Position numbers and translations under genes: made by a program. Shown piece after piece: positions 1 to 9,409 of a stretch of 64,000 bases of DNA. The stretch is from NCBI RefSeq assembly GCF_008124875.1, contig NZ_VNIA01000001.1, forward strand, positions 698,721 through 762,720, read 5' to 3'. This stretch comes from Tenacibaculum adriaticum. GTDB lineage: Bacteria; Bacteroidota; Bacteroidia; Flavobacteriales; Flavobacteriaceae. A model generated the notes under the pieces. That model searched no databases, had not been told where the DNA came from, and was given only the letters and a program-made list of their open reading frames with translations. How positions within the stretch are numbered: position 1 is the stretch's first letter; each line of letters opens with the position of its first letter.

Positions 1-1
1 A

Positions 2-1114
2 AAAAGTAAATTTCAAAAAATAGTATCCTGGATACATCTTTGGCCAAGTTTAATAGCTGGAATTATTGTTTTATTTGTCTGCCTAACAGGTACAATAATT
101 GTTTATACTGATGAAATAATGGATTTAACTGCTGGAGATGCTCTATATGTTGAAGCTAAAAGTGAAAAAATATCACATGAAAAAATTTTTGAAGTAATTA
201 ACAACCTAAATCCTAATTATAAACTTTCTGAAATTGTTTTTTACAAAGATCCAAATCGTAGTTTTAGACTTCGGGTTTTTGATTTAAAAGAAAAAGATTT
301 AATGATGATTTACATGGATCCTTATACTGGAAACATTCTTAAAACAGATCATACCATTTACTTTTTTTATATCACAGCCCATTTACATGCACAATTGTTG
401 GCGGGTTCTTTTGGCGGGTGGTTAGTTATTATTTCTACGATTATATTTTTAATTGGTTGTATAACAGGGCTTATACTTTGGTGGCCAAAAAAATGGAACA
501 AAAACACTCGCAATGCAAGTTTTACAATTAAATGGAAAGCTAAATTTAAACGCTTAAATTACGATTTACACAACGTACTTGGGTTTTACACGCTGCCAAC
601 AAGTATTATTTTAAGTATTACAGGTCTATTAATATTCTTTCATCCATTAATGGATTTTACTGTAAAAATTTCTGGTGGAGATGATTTAGGGATACAAGAT
701 ATTTTACCTAAAGCAGACAGCACAAAAGTGTCTAAAGATCTTGTTGCCTATGCATATAAAACATTAGAAGAAGAATATCCAAAGAAAAAAGCTGTGAATT
801 CTTGGGTATTTCGTTTAGATAAATTGGGTGCTTTTACTATAAACTCAGGAAAGCCTGGGTTAAAAAGTATGGAAAATGTAGATTATACTATTTATGATAG
901 ATATACAGGAGAAAAAATTATCCCTTCAACCGGACAAATAACACATGAAAAAGTTGAAAACATGGTTTGGCAACTTCACATGGGACAATGGTGGGGGCAA
1001 ATAGGAAAATTTATCACATTTCTTACCGGAATTATTGCCACATCATTATCAGTAACTGGTTTTTTAATTTGGTGGGGAAAACGTAAAAAGAAAAACAAAG
1101 TAAAAACCGCATAA
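2..1114 (+). CDS. PepSY-associated TM protein, 5' truncated
   Basis: The frame is open from base 2 and runs through the first ATG at 119, so the true start lies before the window; about 370 residues are visible. Four membrane segments can be read: one just after WIHLW near the visible start, one around residues 130-155, one after LHNVLGFY, and one before the basic C-terminus. Histidines recur at the membrane edges (WIHLW, AHLHAQ, YDLHN, WQLHMGQWW), as in the PepSY-associated TM family. Members of that family include inner-membrane ferri-siderophore reductases of the FoxB/PiuB type and usually sit beside TonB receptors. The next gene is an esterase of a kind often linked to siderophores, which fits iron uptake. 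The specific substrate is inference. Confidence 0.85.
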   Translation, partial: KSKFQKIVSWIHLWPSLIAGIIVLFVCLTGTIIVYTDEIMDLTAGDALYVEAKSEKISHEKIFEVINNLNPNYKLSEIVFYKDPNRSFRLRVFDLKEKDLMMIYMDPYTGNILKTDHTIYFFYITAHLHAQLLAGSFGGWLVIISTIIFLIGCITGLILWWPKKWNKNTRNASFTIKWKAKFKRLNYDLHNVLGFYTLPTSIILSITGLLIFFHPLMDFTVKISGGDDLGIQDILPKADSTKVSKDLVAYAYKTLEEEYPKKKAVNSWVFRLDKLGAFTINSGKPGLKSMENVDYTIYDRYTGEKIIPSTGQITHEKVENMVWQLHMGQWWGQIGKFITFLTGIIATSLSVTGFLIWWGKRKKKNKVKTA

Positions 1115-1126
1115 TAAATAAGTAAA

Positions 1127-2302
1127 ATGAAAAAAATACTTTTCTTAATAATTCTACACATTTTTATTTTTAAATCACATAGTCAATCAAAAATAGTAAT
1201 AGGAGAAAAATTTAAAATATTTTCTAAAACTTTAAATGAAGAAAGAGAATATTGGATATCTCTACCAGACAATTATAACGACACAATATATGAACCAGAA
1301 AAATATCCTGTTACCTTTTTTTTAGACGGAGATAGACATTTTCAATCCTTAACTGGTATACATGATTTTTTAAGTAAAGGGCCATATGCATCTTTACCAG
1401 AAATGATTTTAGTTGGTATATTAACAACTAAAAATAGAACGAGAGATCTAACTCCTACAAGTGTAAAGCAAGCACAAACAGGAAAAAATTTTGTATTTAA
1501 AGATAGTGGTGGAAATGAAAACTTCATGATATTTCTTAAAAATGAATTACTTCCTAAGATTGAAAAAGATTACAGAACAAACGGTTACAAAACTATTATT
1601 GGTCATTCATTTGGAGGCTTAACGGTATTAAATACTTTATTTACAGAACCAAAATTATTCAATTCATATATAGCAATAGATCCGAGTATTTGGTGGGATG
1701 ATGAGTATGTGTTAAAAAAAGCAATAAATAAATTACAAAACTCAAATTTAGAAGAAAACTCATTATATTTTTCATTGGCCTATGAAGAAACTATCCCAGA
1801 AAATATTGCCATTGAACATGAAAATGCCATTAACAAATTTAAAAATAGTTTAGAAAATTTAAAATCTGAATTAAATTGGAAATTTCAATTTTTAAAAGAG
1901 GAAGATCATGGAACTATTTCATTACCTTCAGAATATTATGGATTAAAGTTTATTTACGATGGTTATCAATTACCAGTGAAAGAACTAGCGAGTAATACAA
2001 ATTTAGTTACAAATTTATTTGATAAGTTATCAAAAAAGATGGACTTTGAAATAAAACCTGCTGAATCTCGTATTGACTGGATTGCTTCATATTGCTTTAA
2101 AATTGGTAAACCTCAAGAAGCAATACAACTATTAAAGATAAATCTTAAAAATTACCCCAATAGTGAAAACGTGTACACTAGTTTGTCGAATGCTTATAAA
2201 AAAACAGGAAATAATTTTGATGCAAAATCAATTTTAGAAAAAGGGTTAAAATTGCTTCCAAAATCAGAAAGGATACGTTATAAAATAAAAGAACTAAAAT
2301 AA
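1127..2302 (+). CDS. secreted alpha/beta-hydrolase (esterase family) with C-terminal TPR-like repeats
   Basis: 391 residues. An N-terminal signal peptide (about 1-20, ending SHSQ) predicts export. The body matches the esterase D / enterochelin-esterase-like hydrolase family: nucleophile elbow GHSFGG with Ser161, a DPSIWWDD block near residue 187, and a histidine in EEDHGT near 263 as the likely catalytic base. Residues from about 310 to the end look like two TPR helix pairs, an extension common in Bacteroidota members. It starts 12 bp after the PepSY gene, so the two are probably co-transcribed. Hydrolysis of a ferric siderophore such as a catecholate ester is plausible from context but not shown. 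Family call is firm; substrate is not. Confidence 0.8.
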   Translation: MKKILFLIILHIFIFKSHSQSKIVIGEKFKIFSKTLNEEREYWISLPDNYNDTIYEPEKYPVTFFLDGDRHFQSLTGIHDFLSKGPYASLPEMILVGILTTKNRTRDLTPTSVKQAQTGKNFVFKDSGGNENFMIFLKNELLPKIEKDYRTNGYKTIIGHSFGGLTVLNTLFTEPKLFNSYIAIDPSIWWDDEYVLKKAINKLQNSNLEENSLYFSLAYEETIPENIAIEHENAINKFKNSLENLKSELNWKFQFLKEEDHGTISLPSEYYGLKFIYDGYQLPVKELASNTNLVTNLFDKLSKKMDFEIKPAESRIDWIASYCFKIGKPQEAIQLLKINLKNYPNSENVYTSLSNAYKKTGNNFDAKSILEKGLKLLPKSERIRYKIKELK

Positions 2303-2450
2303 GTAAATTTTAGTTAGGAGGTTTTAATATATCATGTTCGTACTTCAATTTATAACAAAGCTATAAGCATTACTTTTTTCAATACAAAAAAATAAAAAGA
2401 ATAGATAATTTAGGTTACGGAGAGCATTAGTAAAGATTAAGATTTTTTTA

Positions 2451-2494
2451 ACAAAACCCTAAGTAGTTGCATATGCAACTACTTAGGGTTTTGT
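2451..2494. promoter_or_regulatory. perfect 44-bp palindrome, putative MarR operator
   Basis: Bases 2451-2472 are the exact reverse complement of 2473-2494, with no spacer. The core AGTTGCATATGCAACT resembles known MarR-family operators. It ends one base before the -7 element of the marR gene, so a bound repressor would cover the -33 region. Autorepression of the whole efflux operon is inferred. Confidence 0.8.
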
Positions 2495-2495
2495 G

Positions 2496-2503
2496 TACTT
2501 TTG
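2496..2503 (+). promoter_or_regulatory. -7 element of the marR-RND operon
   Basis: TACTTTTG matches the Bacteroidota consensus TAnnTTTG and ends 4 nt before the ATG at 2508. Transcription would begin at or next to the start codon, giving a leaderless mRNA. Confidence 0.7.
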
Positions 2504-2507
2504 CAAA

Positions 2508-2972
2508 ATGAAATCTGATGAAAATAATATTGATTTTGAAAACTCGATTGGACCTTGGTTAGGTAAGACCGTTAAGTTGGTTGATTATTTTTTACAAGAA
2601 TCATTTAGCTCAAAAGACCTTGATTTAACAAAAGAGCAGATGGTTGTTCTTAAAAAGCTGCACGATAAAGATGGTTTAAATCAAAATAAACTTGCTTTTC
2701 TAACACTTCGAAATAAATCTTCATTAACACGCTTACTTATAAAAATGGAAGCCAAAAATTATATTTTTAGGGAGCATAGTAATGAAGATAAGCGGATTAA
2801 AAATGTATACATAACTGAATTAGGTAAAGAAGTGTATGCAAAAGCGAAACCTGTTATTAAAAATTTAATGACAACGATGGAGCAAAATATTTCTTCGGAA
2901 GAAAAACAACAAATAATTCAAATTCTAAAAAAAATTCAAACTAATTTTTGTTCTAAAGCAGAGCACATTTAA
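2508..2972 (+). CDS. MarR-family transcriptional regulator
   Basis: 154 residues from the ATG at 2508; a GTG at 2493 would extend it, but that lies inside the promoter and palindrome. The winged-helix core is clear: LTKEQMVVLKKL, then NQNKLAFLTLRNKSSLTRLL as recognition helix region, then the wing with EHSNEDKRIKNVYITELG. MarR proteins are dimeric repressors that release DNA on binding drugs or phenolics. It begins an operon with a membrane fusion protein, RND pump and TolC channel, with 10 bp to the next gene. The 44-bp palindrome directly upstream is the obvious operator. Inducer unknown. Confidence 0.92.
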   Translation: MKSDENNIDFENSIGPWLGKTVKLVDYFLQESFSSKDLDLTKEQMVVLKKLHDKDGLNQNKLAFLTLRNKSSLTRLLIKMEAKNYIFREHSNEDKRIKNVYITELGKEVYAKAKPVIKNLMTTMEQNISSEEKQQIIQILKKIQTNFCSKAEHI

Positions 2973-2982
2973 CTAACAAAAC

Positions 2983-4098
2983 ATGAGAAAAATAATTCTT
3001 TCACTTTTTGGAGTATTAATTATCGTCGGGACTTTATTACTTGGAAAGTACATTATTGCCAACAAACAAAAACCAAAACCAGTATTCAATAAAATTGTGA
3101 AAACGGTTTTTGTAGAAAATGTTAAGAACAAAGAAATTCCAATTGTATTAACCACAAGTGGAAACTTAACAGCTAAAAATAAAATAGAATTATTTTCGGA
3201 GGTTCAAGGAGTTTTAAAACCATCAGCAAAACCATTTAAAGCCGGAACAAGCTTCTATAAAGGACAATCTTTATTAAGTATTAATAGTGATGAGTTTTAT
3301 GCTAGTTTACAATCGCAAAAAAGTAACTTATTTAACCTCGTTACTTCCATAATGCCCGACCTACGTTTAGATTACCCAGAGAATTTTAAAAAATGGGAAG
3401 CATATTTACAGCGTTTTGATCTCAATAAATCAACACCAAAACTACCCGAAGCTTCATCAGAAAAAGAAAAATATTTTATCTCAGGAAGAGGTATTACTAC
3501 CGCTTATTATAACGTTAAGAATTTAGAGGTAAAACTAGGTAAATATAGAATTAGAGCTCCTTTTAATGGAATTTTAACCGAAGCTTTAGTAACACCAGGA
3601 ACTTTAGTTCGAGTTGGTCAGAAATTAGGAGAATTCATAAGTCCATCAGTATTTGAAATGGAAGTTTCTATTAATGCAGAATATGCAGATTTATTAAAAG
3701 TAGGCAACACAGTTTCTTTATCAAATTTAGAACACACTAAAAAATATACAGGAAAAGTAGTTCGCGTAAACGGGAAGATAGACCAAACCTCTCAAACCAT
3801 AAAAGCATTTATAGAAGTAAAACATCAAGATTTAAAAGAAGGAATGTATTTAGAAGCCGATTTGGTTGCAAAATCTGAAAAAGAGGCTTTTAAAATTTCA
3901 AGAAAATTGTTGGTAGATAATAACAGTGTGTATATCGTTAAAAACGACAGCATTTTAAGCTTGGTTAAAATAGACCCTGTTTATTTTGGAGCAGAAAATG
4001 TTATTATAAAAGGCTTAGAAAACGATACTAAAGTTTTAACACAAACACTTCCTGGAGCATATAGCGGAATGACTGTTAAAATTAATAAAACTCAGTAA
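2983..4098 (+). CDS. RND efflux periplasmic adaptor (membrane fusion protein)
   Basis: 371 residues. One N-terminal membrane anchor (about 4-24) is followed by the HlyD/AcrA-type layout: a lipoyl half-motif around LFSEVQGVLKPSAKPFKAGTSF, a hairpin segment, the second lipoyl half at YRIRAPFNGILTEALV, then beta-barrel and membrane-proximal domains. The sequence between the lipoyl halves is short and lacks the long coiled coil of AcrA. It bridges the inner-membrane pump of the next gene (4 bp away) to the TolC protein at 7289. There is no lipobox, unlike the three other adaptors in this window, so it is anchored by the membrane helix. Confidence 0.9.
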   Translation: MRKIILSLFGVLIIVGTLLLGKYIIANKQKPKPVFNKIVKTVFVENVKNKEIPIVLTTSGNLTAKNKIELFSEVQGVLKPSAKPFKAGTSFYKGQSLLSINSDEFYASLQSQKSNLFNLVTSIMPDLRLDYPENFKKWEAYLQRFDLNKSTPKLPEASSEKEKYFISGRGITTAYYNVKNLEVKLGKYRIRAPFNGILTEALVTPGTLVRVGQKLGEFISPSVFEMEVSINAEYADLLKVGNTVSLSNLEHTKKYTGKVVRVNGKIDQTSQTIKAFIEVKHQDLKEGMYLEADLVAKSEKEAFKISRKLLVDNNSVYIVKNDSILSLVKIDPVYFGAENVIIKGLENDTKVLTQTLPGAYSGMTVKINKTQ

Positions 4099-4101
4099 CC
4101 A

Positions 4102-7100
4102 ATGAAAAAAATAATAACCTATTTTATTAAATATCCGGTTGCTGTTAATGTTTTTATAATTGCGTTTATCGTTTTCGGATTATTAGGTGCTTTAAGTATG
4201 AAGTCGTCTTTCTTTCCGTTGGTAGATTCGCAATTAATCAGCATTAATTTGGTATATCCAGGGGCTTCTCCACAAGAAATGGAAGAAGGAGTTGTGTTAA
4301 AAATTGAAGACAATTTAAAAGGAATTGTCGGTGTAGAAAGAATAACATCAGTTTCTCTTGAAAACTCTGCAAGAGTATATGTAGAAGTAGAAAAAGGAAA
4401 AAATATTGATGTTGTTTTATCGGATGTAAAAAATGCAGTAGATAGAGTTCCGTCTTTTCCTAGCGGAATGGAACCACCAGTTATTGCAAAAGTAGAAAAT
4501 ATTAGATCCACCATTAGTTTTACCGTTAGTGGGGAAAATTTACCACTAACCACATTAAAGCAATATGCTAGAAATATTGAAAATGATTTACGAGGTATTG
4601 ACGGAATTTCCCAAGTAGATTTATCTGGTTTTCCCGAAGAAGAAATAGAAATTGCTGTTAGAGAAAATGATCTACGTGCATTTAATATGTCTTTTACAGA
4701 AGTTGCTAATGCTATAAGAAATTCAAATATCTTAATTACAGGTGGTAACATAAAAACAGATGAAGAAGATTATTTAATCCGAGCAAGCAATCGTTCTTAT
4801 TATGGAATTGAGCTTCAAAATTTAATTGTTAGAACAGAATCTTCAGGAAATATTATAAGGTTAAAAGATGTTGCAGAAGTAAAAGATATTTGGTCAGAGA
4901 ATCCAGATAGATTGTACTATAATGGAAATCTAGCTATTGATATTACGGTAAGTAATACAAACAATGAAGATTTAATTTCATCGGCAGATAAAATTAAAGA
5001 ATACATTCATAAATTTAATCAACAACACGAAAATGTTCAGTTAAATGTTTCTAGTGATTCTTCAGTTACATTAAATGGAAGAACGCAACTATTAATAGAA
5101 AACGGAATTTTTGGGATCTTATTAGTATTGTTGTTTTTGGCCTTGTTTTTAAATGTAAGATTAGCTATTTGGGTAGCTTTTGGTTTGCCGATAGCCTTTT
5201 TCGGAATGTTTATTTTTGCAGCACAATTAGGCGTTACTATTAATGTATTATCACTCTTCGGGATGATTATTGTTATTGGTATTTTGGTTGATGACGGAAT
5301 TGTAATTGGAGAAAACATTTATCATCATTATTACGATTTAGGAAAATCTAAGATTAAAGCCGCTATTGATGGAACCATGGAAGTAATTCCGCCAATTGTT
5401 TCAGCAATTTTAACAACTATAATTGCCTTTTCTACCTTCTTTTTTGTGGATGGAAGAATAGGTAGTTTTTTTAGTGAAGTTTCTACTATTGTATTGCTCA
5501 CACTATCTGTTTCTTTGGTAGAAGCTTTAATTATTTTGCCAGCACATATTGCTCATTCGAAAGCGCTTCAAAGAAAAAAAGATGAAAATGGAATAGCTAT
5601 AAAAGAGAATAAATTAGATGCTTTTTTTACAAAAGTGAATGAGAAAGCAGATGGCTTTTTAGTAAATATTAGAGATAAATATTACATGCCATTTCTAAGA
5701 TTTTCTCTTCAAAATAAGCTTTTTGCTTTCGCAATTCCTATTGCATTGTTAATTTTCAGTTTTGCAGGAATTGGTGGAGGAATTGTAAAAACATCATTTT
5801 TCCCTTCTATAGCAAGTGATAGAGTTCAGATATCGCTAAATATGCCACAAGGAACCAATGAAAAAATTACAGATTCCATTATATCTTCAATCGAAGAAAA
5901 AGTTTGGATTATCAATAAAGAATACACCCAAAAACAAACTGGAAATATTGATGTTGTTCAAAATGTAATTAAAAGAGTAGGTCCAGGTACCGCAAATGCA
6001 ACATTAACAGTAAACTTATTGCCTGGAGAATCTAGAGATTTTTCATCACCAGAAATCACCAATTCAATTAGAGATAAGGTAGGAAAAGTATATGGTGTAG
6101 AAAGCTTAATGTTCGGTTCTGGAGGGAATTTTGGGGGTAGCCCGGTAGCTGTTTCTTTATTAGGAAGTAATATTGAAGAATTGAAAGCAGCCAAAAAAGA
6201 GTTGAAAGATGAATTGGAAAACAATCCTCTTTTAAAAGATGTTGCAGATAATGATCCGGCAGGAATTAAGGAAGTGAAAATTAAACTGAAAGATAATGCG
6301 TATTTACTCGGATTAAATTTACAATCGGTAATGTCGCAAGTACGTTATGGTTTTTTTGGGTTCCAAGCACAACGTTTTCAACGTGGACAAGACGAAATAA
6401 AAGTTTGGGTACGTTACGACAAAAAAGATAGATCTTCTATAAAAAATTTAGATGAAATGAGAATTGTAGCTCCTAACGGAACGAGAATTCCATTTTCTGA
6501 AATTGCTACTTATGAAATTGAAAGGGGAGATATCGCTATTAATCATTTAAGTGGAAAAAGAGAAATTCAAATTTCTGCAGATTTAAAAACACCAGGTGAA
6601 GGAGCAACGGAAATTATAGAGGATATTAAAACGAGATTAATGCCAGAGATTACCTCTAAGTATCCAACAGTTTCTCCTTTATATGAAGGACAAAATAGAG
6701 AGGCTAAAAAGACAACAGATTCTGTAAATGTAGTAGGCCCTATTATTTTGTTGTTAATCTATATAACAATTGCATTCACATTTAGATCTTACAGTCAGCC
6801 AATTTTATTGATTTTAATGATTCCTTTTAGTATGATAGGAGTAGTATGGGGGCATTATTTTCACGGATTTGCAATTGGTATTTTATCTTGGTTAGGAATT
6901 ATTGCTTTAATAGGAATTATGGTAAATGACGGATTAGTTTTAATAGGGAAATTCAACAGTTATTTAAAAGAAGGGGTAAAATATGATGAAGCTTTAATTA
7001 GAGCAGGTCAATCTCGTTTTAGAGCTATTTTATTAACATCATTAACAACCATTGCAGGTCTAGCACCTTTATTATTAGAAAAAAGTAGACAAGCTCAATT

Positions 7101-7302
7101 TTTAAAGCCTATGGCAATTTCAATTTCTTATGGTATTGGAATCGCAACTATTTTAACCCTGGTAATGTTACCGTTATTATTATCGGTTTCTAATTCAATA
7201 AAAGTGTTTATAAAATGGTTAAAAACAGGAAATAAAGTAAGTAAAGAAGAAGTTGAAAGAGCAATTATAGAATCTAAATTTGATAGCGATGAAATTCATT
7301 AA
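4102..7302 (+). CDS. RND efflux pump permease, HAE/AcrB-like
   Basis: 1066 residues, normal for a 12-helix RND transporter. The N-terminus carries the first membrane helix and the porter motif VYPGASPQEMEEGV. TM4 has the proton-relay pair in GILVDDGIVIGEN. The second half repeats the fold, with SWLGIIALIGIMVNDGLVLIGK in TM10 and an R-rich loop before TM11. It exports hydrophobic or amphiphilic compounds by proton antiport from the inner membrane and periplasm. It sits between adaptor and TolC genes and overlaps the TolC start by 14 nt, so the three are translated together. Substrate cannot be read from the sequence; a MarR regulator suggests small aromatic or toxic compounds. Confidence 0.93.
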   Translation: MKKIITYFIKYPVAVNVFIIAFIVFGLLGALSMKSSFFPLVDSQLISINLVYPGASPQEMEEGVVLKIEDNLKGIVGVERITSVSLENSARVYVEVEKGKNIDVVLSDVKNAVDRVPSFPSGMEPPVIAKVENIRSTISFTVSGENLPLTTLKQYARNIENDLRGIDGISQVDLSGFPEEEIEIAVRENDLRAFNMSFTEVANAIRNSNILITGGNIKTDEEDYLIRASNRSYYGIELQNLIVRTESSGNIIRLKDVAEVKDIWSENPDRLYYNGNLAIDITVSNTNNEDLISSADKIKEYIHKFNQQHENVQLNVSSDSSVTLNGRTQLLIENGIFGILLVLLFLALFLNVRLAIWVAFGLPIAFFGMFIFAAQLGVTINVLSLFGMIIVIGILVDDGIVIGENIYHHYYDLGKSKIKAAIDGTMEVIPPIVSAILTTIIAFSTFFFVDGRIGSFFSEVSTIVLLTLSVSLVEALIILPAHIAHSKALQRKKDENGIAIKENKLDAFFTKVNEKADGFLVNIRDKYYMPFLRFSLQNKLFAFAIPIALLIFSFAGIGGGIVKTSFFPSIASDRVQISLNMPQGTNEKITDSIISSIEEKVWIINKEYTQKQTGNIDVVQNVIKRVGPGTANATLTVNLLPGESRDFSSPEITNSIRDKVGKVYGVESLMFGSGGNFGGSPVAVSLLGSNIEELKAAKKELKDELENNPLLKDVADNDPAGIKEVKIKLKDNAYLLGLNLQSVMSQVRYGFFGFQAQRFQRGQDEIKVWVRYDKKDRSSIKNLDEMRIVAPNGTRIPFSEIATYEIERGDIAINHLSGKREIQISADLKTPGEGATEIIEDIKTRLMPEITSKYPTVSPLYEGQNREAKKTTDSVNVVGPIILLLIYITIAFTFRSYSQPILLILMIPFSMIGVVWGHYFHGFAIGILSWLGIIALIGIMVNDGLVLIGKFNSYLKEGVKYDEALIRAGQSRFRAILLTSLTTIAGLAPLLLEKSRQAQFLKPMAISISYGIGIATILTLVMLPLLLSVSNSIKVFIKWLKTGNKVSKEEVERAIIESKFDSDEIH

Positions 7303-8605
7303 TAAATATATATGTATAGGAGCTGTTTTATTTTCTTTTCAGCTAGTAGCTCAAAATACACTAACCAAAAAAGAAGCGTTAAAAATTACATTAGAAAATA
7401 ACTATGGTATTAAGATAGCGAATAATAATATTAAAGTGGCTAAGAATAATTCTAGTATTTACAACTCGGGATATTTACCAACAATTTCGGCTACTTCAGG
7501 AGCCAATTATAGTAATACAAACCAAACAGTTGTTCGTCAAGACACCACTATAAGTATTAATGGAGCAGTTACAAAATCGTACAATGCATCTGTTGGTTTA
7601 AATTATACCATTTTTGATGGTTTGGGTAGAAAATATAATTACGATCAGTTAAAAGAGCGATATGATTTATCTGAATTACAGGCTAGAGAAACGATTGAGA
7701 ATACCTATTTACAACTATTTACCGTTTATTTTCAAATAGCACGTTTATCTGAGAACACCTCAAGTTTACAAGAAGCATTAAAAATATCTAAACAACGATT
7801 GAAACGTGCAGAATATCAATATGAATATGGACAGTCAACCAAATTAGAATTGTTAAATGCTGAGGTAGATGTTAATAATGATAGTATAGCTTTTATAAAT
7901 TCGAAACAGCAATTTGCGAATGCAAAACGTAGTTTAAATATTATTCTAGGAGTCTCAAAAGAGGTTGGTTATGATGTTGAGACAGAGGTTAGCTTTAGTA
8001 CACTGTTAAACTTGGATGATCTTTTATCTGAGGCTAAATCTAATAATGTATTGTTAAAGCAAAACGAAAAAAATATAGCTATAAATGAGTTTAATATTAA
8101 AGTTAACAAAGCAAATTATCTACCAAGTTTAGGATTAACAACTTCTTATGGGTGGAATAAAAGTGAAAATCCGGCAACTTCATTTGCTACGGGTTCAACA
8201 TCAGACGGGTTAAGTGCAGGTTTAAATTTATCATGGAATTTATTTGACGGAGGAAGTACAAAAACACGTGTGGCAAATGCGAAAATTGCGTTAGAAAATC
8301 AAGAGATTTTATTAGAACAACAAGAAGAAACTTTAGAAAATAATTTAAAAAACACTTGGGAAGATTATCAAAATAAACTGTTTGTTTCAAGAGCTCAAGA
8401 ACAAAATGTGATTACAAGTCAGAATAACTTTGATAGAACGGAAGAGCGTTACAAATTAGGACAAGTTTCATCCATAGAATTCAGGCAAGCACAAATCAAT
8501 TTAATAAATACAAAAACAGCGTTAAACAACGCAAAATTTGATGCGAAACTAATAGAATTACAATTATTACAATTAAGCGGACAAATTTTAAATACTGAGT
8601 TTTAA
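7289..8605 (+). CDS. TolC-family outer membrane efflux channel
   Basis: 438 residues from the ATG at 7289, inside the end of the RND gene; a TTG at 7280 is less likely because the signal peptide begins at MKFINKY. The signal peptide runs to about LVAQN. The two TolC repeats are seen as paired long helices starting with LTKKEALKITLENNYGI and NIAINEFNIKVNKANYLPS, with the motif LSWNLFDGG in the second beta strand pair and YKLGQVSSIEFRQAQ near the end. It forms the trimeric outer-membrane exit duct for the upstream pump. A strong terminator follows at 8626-8656, closing the operon. Confidence 0.92.
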   Translation: MKFINKYICIGAVLFSFQLVAQNTLTKKEALKITLENNYGIKIANNNIKVAKNNSSIYNSGYLPTISATSGANYSNTNQTVVRQDTTISINGAVTKSYNASVGLNYTIFDGLGRKYNYDQLKERYDLSELQARETIENTYLQLFTVYFQIARLSENTSSLQEALKISKQRLKRAEYQYEYGQSTKLELLNAEVDVNNDSIAFINSKQQFANAKRSLNIILGVSKEVGYDVETEVSFSTLLNLDDLLSEAKSNNVLLKQNEKNIAINEFNIKVNKANYLPSLGLTTSYGWNKSENPATSFATGSTSDGLSAGLNLSWNLFDGGSTKTRVANAKIALENQEILLEQQEETLENNLKNTWEDYQNKLFVSRAQEQNVITSQNNFDRTEERYKLGQVSSIEFRQAQINLINTKTALNNAKFDAKLIELQLLQLSGQILNTEF

Positions 8606-8625
8606 AAATAGATTTTAATCTAATT

Positions 8626-8656
8626 AAAAAAACAGCCTATAGGCTGTTTTTTTTTT
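8626..8656 (+). terminator. rho-independent terminator after the MarR-RND operon
   Basis: Stem AACAGCC-TATA-GGCTGTT flanked by A-run and a ten-base T-run. Confidence 0.9.
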
Positions 8657-8658
8657 GT

Positions 8659-8672
8659 GTAACAAAAGTTGC
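8659..8672. promoter_or_regulatory. degenerate GTAAC-N4-GTTAC dyad
   Basis: GTAAC-AAAA-GTTGC, one base off the perfect dyads at 9948, 14348 and 20890. Its centre is 62.5 bp from the ATG at 8728, like the other dyads, but the -7 match at the fixed distance (8695, GAAATTAG) is poor. Confidence 0.45.
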
Positions 8673-8727
8673 TGTTTGTTAGAGTGTTATGTCGGAAATT
8701 AGTGAAGCAATTTTAAATGATATTGAC

Positions 8728-9342
8728 ATGAAAAGAACAAGGTTACTTATTGTAGTATTTGGACTTATATTAGTTACTTCTTTTATTTCTTGTAGTAAGG
8801 ATGATGATAACACTGGAAATAATAATACAGAAATAACACAAACAGATAAAGAAGCTTTGTTGTTTATGTTAGAAGAGGAGAAATTAGCTCGAGATACTTA
8901 TTCGTACTTATACGGTTTATGGAGAATTGTGCAATTCTCAAACATTAAAAGCAGTGAGCAATCTCATATGAATGCTGTTGCTAATTTATTAGATCTTTAC
9001 AATATTGATTACACAATCTTAGAAGAAGGATTATTTGTGAATCAAGATTTACAAAATCTTTATAATCAGTTTGTAATTGATGGAGCAATAGATCAAACAA
9101 AAGCACTACAAATTGGAGCGACTATTGAAGATTTAGATATTGTGGATTTAGAAAACAATATTAAAGTTACTTCAAATACAGCTATTATTTCGGTATTTGA
9201 AAGTTTACAATGCGGTTCAAGAAATCACTTAAGAAGTTTTGTTTCTGCTATAGAAATTTTTGGAGAAAAATATACACCTCAATATTTAACACAAGAAGAG
9301 TATAACTCAATAATAAACAGTAGTAATGAACAATGTAATTAA
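8728..9342 (+). CDS. DUF2202 ferritin-like lipoprotein
   Basis: 204 residues from the ATG at 8728, chosen because it begins a lipoprotein signal (MKRTRLLIVVFG..., lipobox ISC); an upstream ATG at 8689 would bury the signal. The mature part has the DUF2202 helical bundle with probable metal ligands in EEEKLARDTYSYL, SEQSHMNAV and CGSRNHLRSF, the arrangement of ferritin-like di-iron proteins. Function of the family is not established; iron or redox stress is a reasonable guess. A paralogue lies 67 bp downstream with its own regulatory site. A degenerate GTAAC-type dyad precedes this gene. Confidence 0.82.
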   Translation: MKRTRLLIVVFGLILVTSFISCSKDDDNTGNNNTEITQTDKEALLFMLEEEKLARDTYSYLYGLWRIVQFSNIKSSEQSHMNAVANLLDLYNIDYTILEEGLFVNQDLQNLYNQFVIDGAIDQTKALQIGATIEDLDIVDLENNIKVTSNTAIISVFESLQCGSRNHLRSFVSAIEIFGEKYTPQYLTQEEYNSIINSSNEQCN

Positions 9343-9385
9343 TGATAAATGTCATTGTATGAAGGTTCTTTATTTCTGAATTTTA
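9342..9385 (+). promoter_or_regulatory. class II promoter: ATGAY-N4-GTCAT dyad with -7 element
   Basis: Dyad ATGAT-AAAT-GTCAT at 9342-9355 (centre 9348.5). Exactly 29.5 bp downstream lies GAATTTTA (9378-9385), one base off TAnnTTTA. Drives the DUF2202 gene at 9410. Confidence 0.65.
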
Positions 9386-9409
9386 TAGCCAAATTAATAA
9401 ATTAAGATC

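Noticed and set aside
4119-4751. 210-codon minus-strand open frame
   Set aside because: Lies wholly opposite the RND pump gene and reads as a mirror of its codon pattern; no independent signals.
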